Shown piece after piece: positions 56,001 through 64,000 of a stretch of 64,000 nt of DNA. The position numbers and the translations under genes are program-made. How positions within the stretch are numbered: position 1 is the first letter of the stretch; every line of letters starts with the position of its first letter. The notes under the pieces are model-generated. The model had not been told where the DNA came from, did no database searches, and saw nothing but the letters and a program-made list of their open reading frames with translations. This DNA comes from Psococerastis gibbosa (taxonomy: Eukaryota; Arthropoda; Insecta; Psocodea; Psocidae), in assembly GCA_963971405.1 (NCBI GenBank), contig OZ020485.1, positions 16,678,001-16,742,000 of the forward strand. The letters run 5' to 3'.

Positions 56001-58568
56001 AAAAGACGCTGTAGATATTCAGAGATGTGTTAATCTGCAACGGGAATTAATACTGGCCGCTATTGACTGTCTTAACCACAAATCACCCACCGGTGGATAC
56101 CTTGTCTACTCTACCTGCTCAGTTTTGGTAAGTATGAGTTATTGATTAATTATTAATTCATCTGCAACGTCAGGTAATACTGGGTGCGATAGATTGTCTC
56201 AACTGCAAACTAAAAGATTTAAAAAATAAGAATATTTTTCATCAATTTTTACACTAATTCCTCAAAAACGCTGGAAGGATGAGTTGGAAACTGACAAGTT
56301 GGGAGTTCATGGATGGTGGAGCGTTGTAAAAATCCGTGATGACTGGAGGAGTGTTGTAGAGCAGGCCAAAGCTCATCAAGGGCTGTAAAGCCTGAAGAAG
56401 AAGACCCTCCATGAAGAAATGGCACAGAAAAAGTAAAGTATCGGTACACCCCCCCACCCTCCCCCCAAATCGACTTTACATTCAATTTCATTACTTATTT
56501 GCAGCCTGAAGAGAACGAATGGATCATAGATCACGTCCTGAAACGACGGGATGTCCAAGTGGTATCTACGGGACTGACTCTAGGGGAGGAGGGCTTCACA
56601 AAGTATCGACACCATCGTTTCCACCCCTCACTGAAGCAGACGCGCAGGTTCTACCCGCACACACACAACATGGATGGCTTCTTTGTTGCCAAGCTGCGAA
56701 AACTGTCTGACAAGGTGTTCAAGAAATGGGCTGACGATGATAAAGAAGGAGTGCCAGGTATGTTATTGAAACTTGGCTTTGAAATATCCGATGGAGGGTA
56801 GCAGCACAGGGTGCTTACGTATTGAGCAAGAATTTGAGTCTGACGTAGGTTTCTAGCAGAGCCTCAGCTCTATCTATAAACAGGGACACATGAGCTGGCC
56901 AACTCCAACGGAGAAGATGGATGAAGGATGCGATAGCGGGATGACGTCCACGTAGATTACGGTGCCCCCCTTGGGGCTGCTGCTGCTGCCGAAACAGGCC
57001 GCTGACTAGTTAGTGCAAGAACTGTAAGGGAGCAGGCCAAAGCACTTACCCTTACCATCGTAGGTAAAACTGCGGAAAGTGGAATCAGAAGAATGCCGCA
57101 ATGTTTTTGACCTTTAATGGGCTGTTGTCTCAAAAGGTTATTATTAATATTTTGGATAGATTTTTATGGACGTAAGTAACCAAAATTAGAAGAGTTTAGA
57201 ACCGAACAGGTCTGTGAGCTTACTTTATTGCATAATGGCAATGCTTCATTCAATACATTGCAGTGTTTTACGATACATACAACACTGACATTTACCTAAC
57301 TAACTTTGGTTGAAGAGGTCACCTCCTCGTTATAACCGAAAAAAGACTTTAGAAAAGACTGGATTAGGTGGGCATGAATCTTGCCAAGTTCAGTTTTTTC
57401 TAAACTCCTCTAATTTTGGTTACTTACGTCCATAAAAATCTATCCAAATTATTAATAATAACCTCTTGAGACAACAGCCCATTAAAGGTCAAAAACATTG
57501 CGGCATTCTTCTGATTCCACTTTCCGCAGTTTAACCTAAGATGGTAAGAGTAAGTGCTTTGGCCCTTATGACCCTAACTTCATTAGGGATGTTCAGCATT
57601 AATTGGTTACTTTTCTCATTCAAGCCTTATGACACTAACTTCATTAGGGGGGATCAGCATTAATAAAGGCATTAATTAGTTACTTTTCTCATTCAAGCCA
57701 GGTCCTATTGTTCCTGTATATCTCCTATTTGCGGGCCACCTTGCATAGTACCATCCATTCATAGATGGTTCCTGTTTGGCTACTATCAATTTGTTTTTAA
57801 TGATATTTTTTGTTACCAGATGCCAGTGAAGAGCCCGAAGAAGTAGCAGAGGAAGCTCCAAAGGCGGCAGCAGTTCACGCAAAGAAGAGGAAACTGCCTC
57901 AAGGTAAAGATGGCATCAAAGACTCAACCAATCCTAACAAAAAACAGAAGCAGTCACCTCCAGTAGAAAGTGCTAACCATAGCCTAGCAACAGTAAACAA
58001 GGCGAAGAAGCAGGAGAAATCGTTTTTAGTCGAAAATGCCAATGGTAGCGTGGCGAAGAAACAAGAAAAAACACCTGTTGTGAAAGATGACAGTCCTAAG
58101 CTAATATCTGAAAAGAAAGGAAAAAAGAATTTAGAAAACGCAACCCCTAAAACTGTTCCTAAGAAGTTGTTTGCTGATAGTACACCAGCTGCGGCGAGGT
58201 CGGTTTCCAAGATTAGCGATAAACTGGATGAAAGCTATTCTAAGCCGACGTCAGGAAAGAAGAAGCAGAGGAATGTAGAAGAAGCAACCCCCGTACCTGT
58301 TCCCAAGGAGTGGTTTGCTGGTAATTCTGATATACCAGACCATAATCGTGCTTTGAGAGCGGGAAAATCAATGTTTATGGTGGAAAACTGCTGTTTAGAA
58401 CCGGCAAGCCAGATCGAAGTGAAGAGTTCGCCGAGGAAGTTGGGGAAGCAGGAAGTTTGGAAGAGGGTGCGAGAGGGGAAAGATGAGGTGAGGAAATTGT
58501 TGGGATTACAGGTGGAGTACGAGTTGGACCAATGGATTGCCAAGAATGGTGACACAAGTAAGCAATAG
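49987..58568 (+). CDS. Nop2: Nop2/NSUN1 rRNA (cytosine-C5) methyltransferase, 5 exons, 833 aa
   Basis: Exons 49987-50089, 54085-55277, 55924-56127, 56505-56757 and 57820-58568 join in frame to 833 codons, near the length of human NOP2. The family methylates a conserved cytosine of large-subunit rRNA in the nucleolus and supports 60S assembly. The N-terminus is basic, followed by an acidic tract (about 127-180). Then come the PCI-like MPRPTTIRTNSLKTRRRDLA segment and the SAM-binding loop ILDMCAAPGGKTSHI (residue 368 on). Motif IV DAPCTGTGVISKD has the release cysteine (C443), motif VI YSTCSV has the nucleophile (C497), and RRFYPHTHNMDGFF is a strong NOP2 signature. The C-terminal exon is lysine-rich and low in complexity. 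All catalytic residues are intact, so the gene is probably functional despite a 3.3-kb retroelement in intron 1. Confidence 0.96.
50795..50900 (+). repeat. 5' LTR
   Basis: It starts TG and ends CA. At 106 bp it is short for the BEL/Pao group. It is followed at once by the PBS-like TGG. Confidence 0.9.
50900..51802 (+). pseudogene. gag-like ORF (DUF1759 type), broken
   Basis: The probable start ATG at 50900 overlaps the last base of the LTR, and the first codons are the PBS. It encodes a basic helical N-terminus (RVMRGLLTKACKV), then KLPQLNLAEFDGNPINWINF, the typical BEL/Pao gag signature, and IEHLKQRFGRK. A TGA at 51656 interrupts it; the same frame then continues for about 48 codons to TAG near 51803. 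Confidence 0.85.
50901..50915 (+). other. Primer-binding site candidate
   Basis: TGGCGACCGTGACAG starts with the TGG that pairs with a tRNA 3' CCA, directly after the LTR. The tRNA species cannot be named from memory. Confidence 0.7.
51823..52332 (+). pseudogene. CCHC knuckles and aspartic protease region
   Basis: In a shifted frame after the gag break it encodes cysteine/histidine clusters (CVFCHKQHPSKDC, CCFRCLIPRHRVQNC, CKICNKRHYEVLC) and then the protease active-site motif VLDTGSDRSYIS. It ends early at TAG 52330-52332. The DUF1758/A17-type protease domain continues, broken, downstream. Confidence 0.85.
52333..53007 (+). pseudogene. Protease tail and pre-reverse-transcriptase linker
   Basis: The frame from 52434 encodes SDEIHILFGMDHI and LTCFGWTLMGVV, typical of the region between protease and reverse transcriptase in BEL/Pao pol. 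A TAA at 52866 interrupts. The linker continues to about 53005 (LPFKEGCPPLEQD, TLTKKKVREQYDTV) and stops just where reverse transcriptase should begin. Confidence 0.75.
53008..53896 (+). pseudogene. Captured coiled-coil coding fragment, CEP131/AZI1 (Dilatory)-like
   Basis: About 890 intronless bases encode an Arg/Glu-rich coiled coil. Successive readable pieces include RWEKQLEEVQRRSEEQVRRL, LKDLKVSMVLEKEMWMNNYK, LELAIDRLETEGHKAK, AAENRLKRLREKLEGEL and CEEMSAERVELRKVV. This order and wording recall the conserved C-terminal region of CEP131, a centriolar-satellite and ciliary protein (the RDxxIELxIxRLE and AAExRxKRxRxK blocks). The match is from memory. A TGA (53177) and two frameshifts (near 53265 and 53385) inactivate it. 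The last 156 codons (53426-53896) are open and end at TAG just before the element's polypurine region. Confidence 0.7.
53929..53947 (+). other. Polypurine-tract candidate
   Basis: The stretch ending GGAGGTCGGGAG immediately before the 3' LTR is purine-rich, as needed to prime plus-strand synthesis. One T and one C interrupt it. Confidence 0.5.
53948..54053 (+). repeat. 3' LTR
   Basis: Same length and ends as the 5' LTR; the differences cluster in the last 40 bases. It lies only 31 bases upstream of the Nop2 exon 2 acceptor, so its TTTC-rich end now forms part of the region around the polypyrimidine tract and branch point. Confidence 0.9.
54085..55277 (+). CDS. Nop2: Nop2 exon 2: acidic region and SAM-binding core
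   Basis: The acceptor is TTGTTTCAG and the donor GTAACT. It holds the lysine-rich and Asp/Glu-rich N-terminal region, PRPTTIRTNSLK, the SAM loop CAAPGGKTSH, and the FANDVNKDRCKAVVGNLHRL segment that follows it in NOP2 proteins. Phase 0 out. Confidence 0.95.
55278..55923 (+). other. Nop2 intron 2 with two repeat copies
   Basis: Two tandemly placed copies of the TTGTTTCCGTATGAATTTTT family occupy about 55375-55500 (ATGTTTCCGTATGAATTTTT, GACAAGCTCACCAT) and 55540-55770 (ACGCCCTCGATGTCTACCC, GGCGTTAGCTTGCCTTAACC). Confidence 0.65.
55924..56127 (+). CDS. Nop2: Nop2 exon 3: catalytic motifs IV and VI
   Basis: The acceptor is TTTTACAG and the donor GTAAGT. It encodes GFDRVLLDAPCTGTGVISKD and GGYLVYSTCSVL, carrying both catalytic cysteines of the m5C RNA methyltransferase family. 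Confidence 0.96.
56275..56405 (+). mobile_element. LINE 3'-end fragment in Nop2 intron 3
   Basis: The plus strand carries AAAATCCGTGATGACTGGAG and GCAGGCCAAAGCTCATCAAG with a terminal QAKAHQGL-stop reading. The same signature is found inverted at 23505-23700. Confidence 0.65.
56505..56757 (+). CDS. Nop2: Nop2 exon 4: end of the catalytic domain
   Basis: The acceptor is TTATTTGCAG and the donor GTATGT. It encodes PEENEWIIDHVLKRRDVQV and the family hallmark RRFYPHTHNMDGFFVAKL. Phase 1 out. Confidence 0.95.
57035..57564. repeat. Long inverted repeat (hairpin) in Nop2 intron 4
   Basis: Left arm 57035-57201 and right arm 57399-57564 are near-perfect reverse complements of about 167 bases (for example AATGCCGCAATGTTTTTGAC against GTCAAAAACATTGCGGCATT). 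The loop is about 197 bases. The outer end also contains GCAGGCCAAAGC, as in the LINE 3' ends. A transcript of Nop2 would fold this into a long double-stranded stem. Confidence 0.9.
57820..58568 (+). CDS. Nop2: Nop2 exon 5: lysine-rich C-terminal tail
   Basis: The acceptor is TTGTTACCAG, and it joins in phase to exon 4. It encodes a basic, low-complexity tail with nuclear-localisation-like clusters (AKKRKLP, NKKQKQ). It contains two similar stretches, ENATPKTVPKKLFA and EEATPVPVPKEWFA, suggesting an internal duplication of about 45 residues. It ends at TAG 58566-58568. Confidence 0.85.
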
Positions 58569-59335
58569 AGGCGGGCTTCTGTTGAAAAACAATGGTCAGT
58601 GCTGTTGTGTAAAGTGTGGTGTTAGTGTCAAAAACGTCTTCAAAATGGCCAATTTTATTATCTAATTATTGTAATCTTGGGTATAGCTTTCTTTACGAAA
58701 TGAAATCCTTGTATTAGAGTAAATTGATGATCCCAGCTATCCGTTTTTTTAAAACCACATTTTGCAGTAAATAATTATGAAGATGGATCAATGGGATGAC
58801 AAAATAAATGTTATATGAAATATTCCTAGATTACAAGTGAAAGGTTTTAAGATTAAATTTAAGTTTAAATGAAGGGCAACTTGCTGGGAAGTAGTGCAAT
58901 ACAAGGATTTGATAGAAAAACAATCATGAAGTACCATCTTCTTGTAATCGAACAACAAGTCCCATAAAATGCATTAAGACGATAATTTTGTTGGTATTTT
59001 ATGATATGAAGCTTGAATCTTTTTGAATAGAATCAGGCTTGTATACCTGGGGAGGAGGAAGGTCTGAAGCAGAAAGTAAAGTCTTCGATTGTCAATGTGT
59101 AGCATTTAAACCGAGTAATGGCGCTAAAATTCAAACTTTCACAAATTTGGGAAACCAAAATGGGAATTTTTCTAATTTTTACATCTATGAGCACTGACTT
59201 CTACTCCACCCGGGATAATGCAATTTTGGCAATTTACCGAACTAAAAAAATTAGAGGATGTCGAGAATAAATTTGAATGTAAGTGACCGTCAGACTCATA
59301 CCCGAACATAGTTAAGTAAAGCTTCTGAGATTCAG
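58569..59335 (+). other. Nop2 3' UTR and downstream flank
   Basis: The first good polyadenylation signal, AATAAA, is at 58803. Beyond it the sequence is AT-rich with no gene. Confidence 0.55.
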
Positions 59336-59339
59336 CTGT

Positions 59340-59700
59340 TAGTTTGCAGCAACTCTCTGCATATCATTCTTCTGCTCTCTCGGTCCTGCGCCTTCCTTTT
59401 CAGCTGTTGGTACGTTCGAGCTCCTTCGTCCTCCTTCAGTTGATTCAGTTCTTCTTCGGCCGCCCTCTTCTATTTGGTTCCTTCCACTGTACGCTCAATG
59501 ATGGTGTGTACCAGATTTTGTTGTCTTAATAAATGCCCGACCCATTTCGTTCTTCTAGCTTTTATATAAGGCTCTCTTCTTCAATCGCCTCTAGCACCCT
59601 TTCGTTCGTCACGTGATCCCCCCAACTGATTCGTAGCATGCTTCTGCGACGCCACATTTCAAATGCTTCGGGCCTCTTCCTTACCAAGCTTACGCCTGAT
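59340..59700 (-). mobile_element. Degenerate LINE reverse-transcriptase C-terminal fragment
   Basis: The minus strand reads FEMWRRRSMLRISWGDHVTN and, after a stop, RRTKWVGHLLRQQNLVHTII, then ERTVEG. This is the familiar C-terminal region of RTE-type endonuclease/reverse-transcriptase ORFs. Stops and frame changes show it is dead. It belongs to the same broad group as 10995-11205. Confidence 0.75.
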
Positions 59701-61925
59701 ATATTGTGTTATTGGTAAGCATGTCCCAGATTGTCCTTGAGGTCGTTGGCAGGGTAAAGTTTAATAGCACTGGGATCGAGGTAGAAAACCGAACTGAGAC
59801 TCAGGACTCAGGAGGGATTGGCCCAGCTCTATTACGCGGCACGGCGTCAAATGGCCTACCAGCCAAGGACGGGCGTTGGCTGAAGAAGAAAGTTCAATGG
59901 GCCACCAAAACGTAGGTCTCCGCCAAGTAAAAGGCTTTAAAAAATAAAGTAAGCGCCAACTGTGGCCAATTTGAGTTACTGATGGCTTCAAAATTCTTAT
60001 CAAAATTAATGTGGTAGTGGGATATTCACATTTATGTAATTCCATTGATGGCTCTGTGTTCAGTATTTCCGGTGACATCGGATTTTGATCAAAAAGCGGA
60101 TGGTTGGGTTTACAATTTGCTCTAATGTGTGGAATGTTATAAATAATTTTTAACATTTCTTTCGGTCAGATTATTAATATTTGAAGCGGCTTTCGCTTAA
60201 TCATGGCGTTAATAAAACTAAAGCCCTGATGTAATCAATTTAGAAATCTATTTCTTTTTTATGGTTCCTGTTTTTTTTTTTATTTTGGATTTAACTGTGC
60301 TGAAACTTATTTAACTTTTTTATTTTTATTTAGACACAAGTATTTAGAATGCCTATAAACTTATTAGTAGGTAGCTATTTACCTGATTACTAATATTGCA
60401 ATGTAACTGTATTCAGCTGTACGCAATATTGTCTCTTTTCCAAAAAATTGACACTTGTCTTGTAGTTGAGGATTGGTTGACATTGGCCAACTTTGGATCA
60501 GCCAAAAATAGTTTTATATATATATTTACGTTAATACCTACTTAAGTTATAAAAAATTGGCCCATTCAATTGCTACATGACAATTCCATACGCTATATTA
60601 CTATGTAAGGTGGTTTTTAATTTTTCCATAAATTTGATAATTCGGTAAAGTAGTTCCGTCTATTAGTTCCGCGGGAAAACCGCTGCACCAAAACTAAAAA
60701 AAAATCCTCGTAGTACTACATACTTACTTAAAGTGTCCGGGCCTAGGTCACGTTGTTCCAAAACACTGCGACCTGGATGGCCTCGTCATTGGCATCAGAG
60801 AGATCTGTCTAGGACCCTGCTTCTGCTAGTCTCGGGCAAACCAGAAGGTGGCCATCGTCCGCATTCGCTAGTCGGGTTCTTCGCCAGTCCACAGGTTCGC
60901 GCGGCATCTTGTAACCCCGTTCCTAGCCTACTGAGGTAGGGTACGGTAGTTGAGATCCGGGTAAGGGCGGATTTTCAGAGGGTCCGGACCTCCCCCCCCC
61001 CCCCCAAATAAAATGAACTTACACTAGATAACAATGGGGTTACAGTGGGAATTAAAAGTAATAATGTGTTATAATATTATAATCCACTGAACCTGCCCGC
61101 TGACCCCCCCCCCCCCCCCCTAAATTGGAGGAAAAATGCGCCCTTGGCTCCAGGCGCTATTTCTTCCTAGATGTTTTGATGTAGTACTATGCAATAGTTC
61201 TCTGCTAATTAAACAGGCGAAATCGTTATATGGTAACCTAAGTATGTACTAAGTAAATATGTACAGGTAAAATGAAAAGATTTAATAACACCTAAAGCAA
61301 TAATAGCAATAAAAAGTTATACTTAGAACCCATAGAAACCAATGCGCAAATTTCCATGAGCAAGTTTTACCTAACAAGAGAGTTATTATTAGGGGAGGAG
61401 GACATGTTCGTTCTTTGCACACCCGGAATTTTCCACCGGTAACTTTCCGGAAATTATGATCATATGGCTGTTCATAGCTGTTTAATAGTCAATTCCTACC
61501 ACTATTTACCACATATTGTAATTGAGCGGTCCTGATTGTTTTGAATATTACTAAAAATCAAGATAATGAGTACTTTCAAAACATTTTAGCGCAAATTGTC
61601 TCTGCACAGTGCCTCTAATAATGTATGCATAGGACCTTAAGGTAGCTTACTTATTTAAATTAAATTTGACTAGCATGTCAATACCCAGCGCCTCTGATGC
61701 CCGTCCCACCATCCCTTGAGAAGTATCTGGAATGATGGGACCACCGTATGCTTAATTAATATTTATGTAAATTCACGTGGACTTCTGTTGGGGTCGTTGC
61801 TGACACCGAAATTTGTTGTTGAACTGACTATTCTGTATATGTTTTGATGTCCGATCTCTTGTCTATTAATTAAACAAGAACATATTCGCAAGTGTACGTT
61901 GCCTAATTAGAAGGGGAAATGGGGC
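59701..61925. other. Gene-free flank with poly-C tracts
   Basis: It has C15 and C16 runs at 60990-61005 and 61105-61121, both preceded by GGACC/GACC-type phrases. A GC-rich segment at 60735-60950 holds a 68-codon open frame without recognisable domains. No gene was seen. Confidence 0.4.
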
Positions 61926-62293
61926 ATGAGGTTCTGTAGGGACAGTTTTGGTCACTAGATTCGCTGACGACAAACCGATATCCATATTATTCGAAATGGC
62001 CGCCGTTTGCATGTGAAAACTAAGCTCTTAGCATCTAATTAATTCTTTTAATATTATTACTATACCTGGACCTTATTTCGCTGCATATAATTTAATATAT
62101 ATATTCTCCATGATTTATAGAAAAATGTCACTTTAAAATAATACGTAATTAAAAATAATTTTAAAATAGTATTGAGGCTTATGGAAAAATTAACGCTTTG
62201 ATATCATTGCAACTGGTGCTGCCATCTACAAAATGACGTCACAAATGAACCTCATGGGGTTCAGTGACCAAAACTGTCCCTACAGAACCTCAT
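61926..62293. mobile_element. Inverted-repeat MITE (ATGAGGTTCTGTAGGGACAG ends)
   Basis: The termini ATGAGGTTCTGTAGGGACAG and CTGTCCCTACAGAACCTCAT are perfect inverse complements, continuing into TTTTGGTCACT (about 31 bp in all). It is 368 bp and non-coding. A target duplication could not be resolved. Confidence 0.75.
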
Positions 62294-62417
62294 TGCTGGT
62301 CTTAGAGGAAACGTGGTAGGTATCAGGTGGGCACACGATTCAAAAAAATTTTTTTGGCGCGTTCGAATATCCCAACTGTAGTATAGTTACAAGCGCTATT
62401 AATTAATCAATTGCTTC

Positions 62418-62560
62418 GGCGGGTATTCCACATACGTCAATCGTCAATGAAAAATTGAAAAATGACGTAAATTGACGTGGTAGCAGAATTTTTAGTAAGT
62501 CTTTAATGCCTGCTAAAACGTCATTTTTCAATGACGATTGACGTATGTGGAATACCCGCC
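62418..62560. mobile_element. Palindromic MITE (GGCGGGTATTCCAC family), copy 2
   Basis: GGCGGGTATTCCACATACGT at the left and ACGTATGTGGAATACCCGCC at the right are exact inverses; nearly the whole element is a palindrome. It is highly similar to 16585-16748 but lacks a clear TA on its left flank. Confidence 0.85.
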
Positions 62561-62690
62561 TTAGGGCGACTACCTAAATCGTTGCTGCCATGTTTCATCT
62601 AACGATAATAAAATAGAATAGATCGCGTAAAACCATATGCTCAGTACAGCCGATTAACGTAGAGGGACATGTGACTAGGTCATGGAGCTA

Positions 62691-63069
62691 AGGCGCCCAT
62701 TCCACTGACCGGCTAGGGCTATTTACTAAAACGGTGACGTGGCAGCAGACATTCTAGACTTAGGTGGCGTTTCCACCGACCTCGCATTGCAGAATGCAAA
62801 TGACATTGACGGAAATTAGAATTTTTCTTTACATAGAAATCTATTAAAATGTTTGTACTTAACATATCCCATGACGCCATTTTTTAATTTTAGTTTGTGA
62901 TTTTACTGTATGATCATTTATCAATTTTAACTATGGCATAGAGGAAAATAAACATTTTCGTCAATTCTGCAATGCGAGGTCGGTGGAAACCCCGCTTAAG
63001 TCTTGAATGTCTGCTACCACGTCACTGTTTTTTGTAAATAGCCCTAGCCGGTCGGTGGAATGGGCGCCT
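62691..63069. mobile_element. Outer MITE of a nested pair
   Basis: The ends AGGCGCCCATTCCACTGACC and CGGTCGGTGGAATGGGCGCC are inverted, flanked by TA on both sides (62689-62690 and 63070-63071). The arms continue into GGCTAGGGCTATTTAC and GTAAATAGCCCTAGCC. A second element interrupts its centre. Confidence 0.85.
62763..62996. mobile_element. Inner MITE inserted in the palindrome centre of the outer one
   Basis: The arms TTTCCACCGACCTCGCATTG and CAATGCGAGGTCGGTGGAAA are inverted, flanked by TA (62761-62762 and 62997-62998). Removing it restores the outer element's own palindromic centre GACTTAAGTC, which confirms a TA-targeted insertion. Confidence 0.85.
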
Positions 63070-63071
63070 TA

Positions 63072-63739
63072 CTGTATCTCCGGCACTTGCCCAATACTTT
63101 GGGATGGGAATATATTAGCCTATATGCTATGCTTCTACTGCTGGTTTACTTCACGGAAAACCTTTGCCATTGCCCCCTTCGTTTCAACGCTATCGGCAAA
63201 ACTTAGCTTATGGTTATGCGCCGTCGTTGGGCACAGCCGTTCACTTTGAACATGCTTCTGCGATTAAGCTTTCACTCTCGAAGCCAGCTTCATAACTTTC
63301 CGTAGTGACTAGTTTTGTGAACTAGAACTAAGCAAACCTACCTCTCACAAATAAAATTGTATAGAAAGTCATTCTGGTGATATTGACTTAACTTTTCCGA
63401 GGATAGTCAGAGACAACAAAAAACGGACTATAAACATTTAAAATAATTTATTGCTTCAAATAAAATTCCTGGTAACTAAGTTGGGCAGGACAGACGTAGG
63501 CTAAAACATTCTATAGTCGATCATCACGGCTAACGCGTATTCTGTAAGTAAGCGATCAACCGCTGTTGTGACGCGCAATAGTGACGTTGACAGGAAAAAA
63601 ATAATGCTTCTGTATTGTAGTTCGTTTGATAGTGAACGTGTAAGAACCCACAATGACCAGGATCCAAGAGCAGAAGATCAGCGTCTGAAACTAAAGGGAA
63701 AACTTTCATTTAACTACAGTCAAAATGCTGCGGCGATGG
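63072..63739. other. Gene-free flank
   Basis: Two short open frames (63007-63249 and 63568-63840) have no recognisable domain. The second runs into the dispersed repeat at 63740. Confidence 0.4.
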
Positions 63740-63925
63740 TTTTCATTTGGTTGGGTAATGAAGAGGTCTTCGATGGCATAGTAGTAGCTTGTTCATACTT
63801 GCGAGTCTCTACACATCATGCGATCGGTGACCTGTCGTAACTCAACACAGGTATTACCTACAGAGCCGACTGAAGAGGTTATTCGGAAACATTCATTGAA
63901 TTGTTTGTATGCGAATAACCTTTTT
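63740..63925 (-). repeat. Dispersed repeat (AGGTTAATCGCGTACAAACA family), copy 3
   Basis: In reverse complement it reads GGTTATTCGCATACAAACAA, CCTCTTCAGTCGGCTC and GTGTAGAGACTCGCAAGTAT, matching 21885-22010. Confidence 0.55.
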
Positions 63926-64000
63926 GTAAAATAGAAATATAACTCCTTCCTGATTATAGAAAACTATAAATAAATATTGACCTTTTGTACTATTACTTAG

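Noticed and set aside
1..64000. CRISPR arrays, operons or bacterial defence systems
   Set aside because: The window is eukaryotic: spliced genes, SINEs and LINEs. The tandem arrays lack regular spacers.

Overview
This is AT-rich nuclear DNA from an arthropod, most likely an insect. Genes have canonical GT-AG introns, one intron exceeds 36 kb, and most of the window is decayed transposable-element sequence. A hemipteran of the planthopper type would fit the repeat style, but this rests on general impression, not on a diagnostic gene. The window carries two host genes, both on the + strand.

Gene 1 (2562-46401) is a seven-exon gene for a 415-residue secreted or GPI-anchored cell-adhesion protein: signal peptide, three Ig domains, one fibronectin III domain and a hydrophobic C-terminus. 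Exon 1 encodes only the signal peptide and lies behind a five-unit tandem repeat in which every unit repeats an initiator-like TTCAGT motif. The 36-kb intron 1 holds LINE fragments, tRNA-derived SINEs, an hAT-type MITE with an intact 8-bp target duplication, palindromic MITEs and a dispersed family with subterminal inverted repeats. Introns 4 and 5 contain decayed partial copies of exons 4 and 5 and a tandem array of an exon-like unit.

Between the genes (46402-49986) lies a 5'-truncated LINE whose RNase H region is largely readable.

Gene 2 (49987-58568) is Nop2/NSUN1, the nucleolar rRNA cytosine-C5 methyltransferase, in five exons (833 residues), with the SAM-binding loop and both catalytic cysteines intact. 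Its intron 1 contains the most striking object here: a complete 3.26-kb BEL/Pao-like LTR element insertion (50795-54053; 106-bp LTRs, 5-bp target duplication CCGTC). Its reverse transcriptase, RNase H and integrase are absent, and their place is taken by about 890 bp of intronless coiled-coil coding sequence resembling the C-terminal part of the centrosomal protein CEP131/AZI1 (Dilatory). This looks like capture of a host transcript by a retroelement. Intron 4 of the same gene contains a long inverted repeat (two arms of about 167 bp, loop about 197 bp) that would fold into a hairpin RNA.

The last 5.4 kb (58569-64000) is non-coding: a degenerate LINE fragment, poly-C tracts, and a run of palindromic MITEs including one nested inside another with TA target duplications. 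No CRISPR array, operon or convincing functional tRNA gene was seen.
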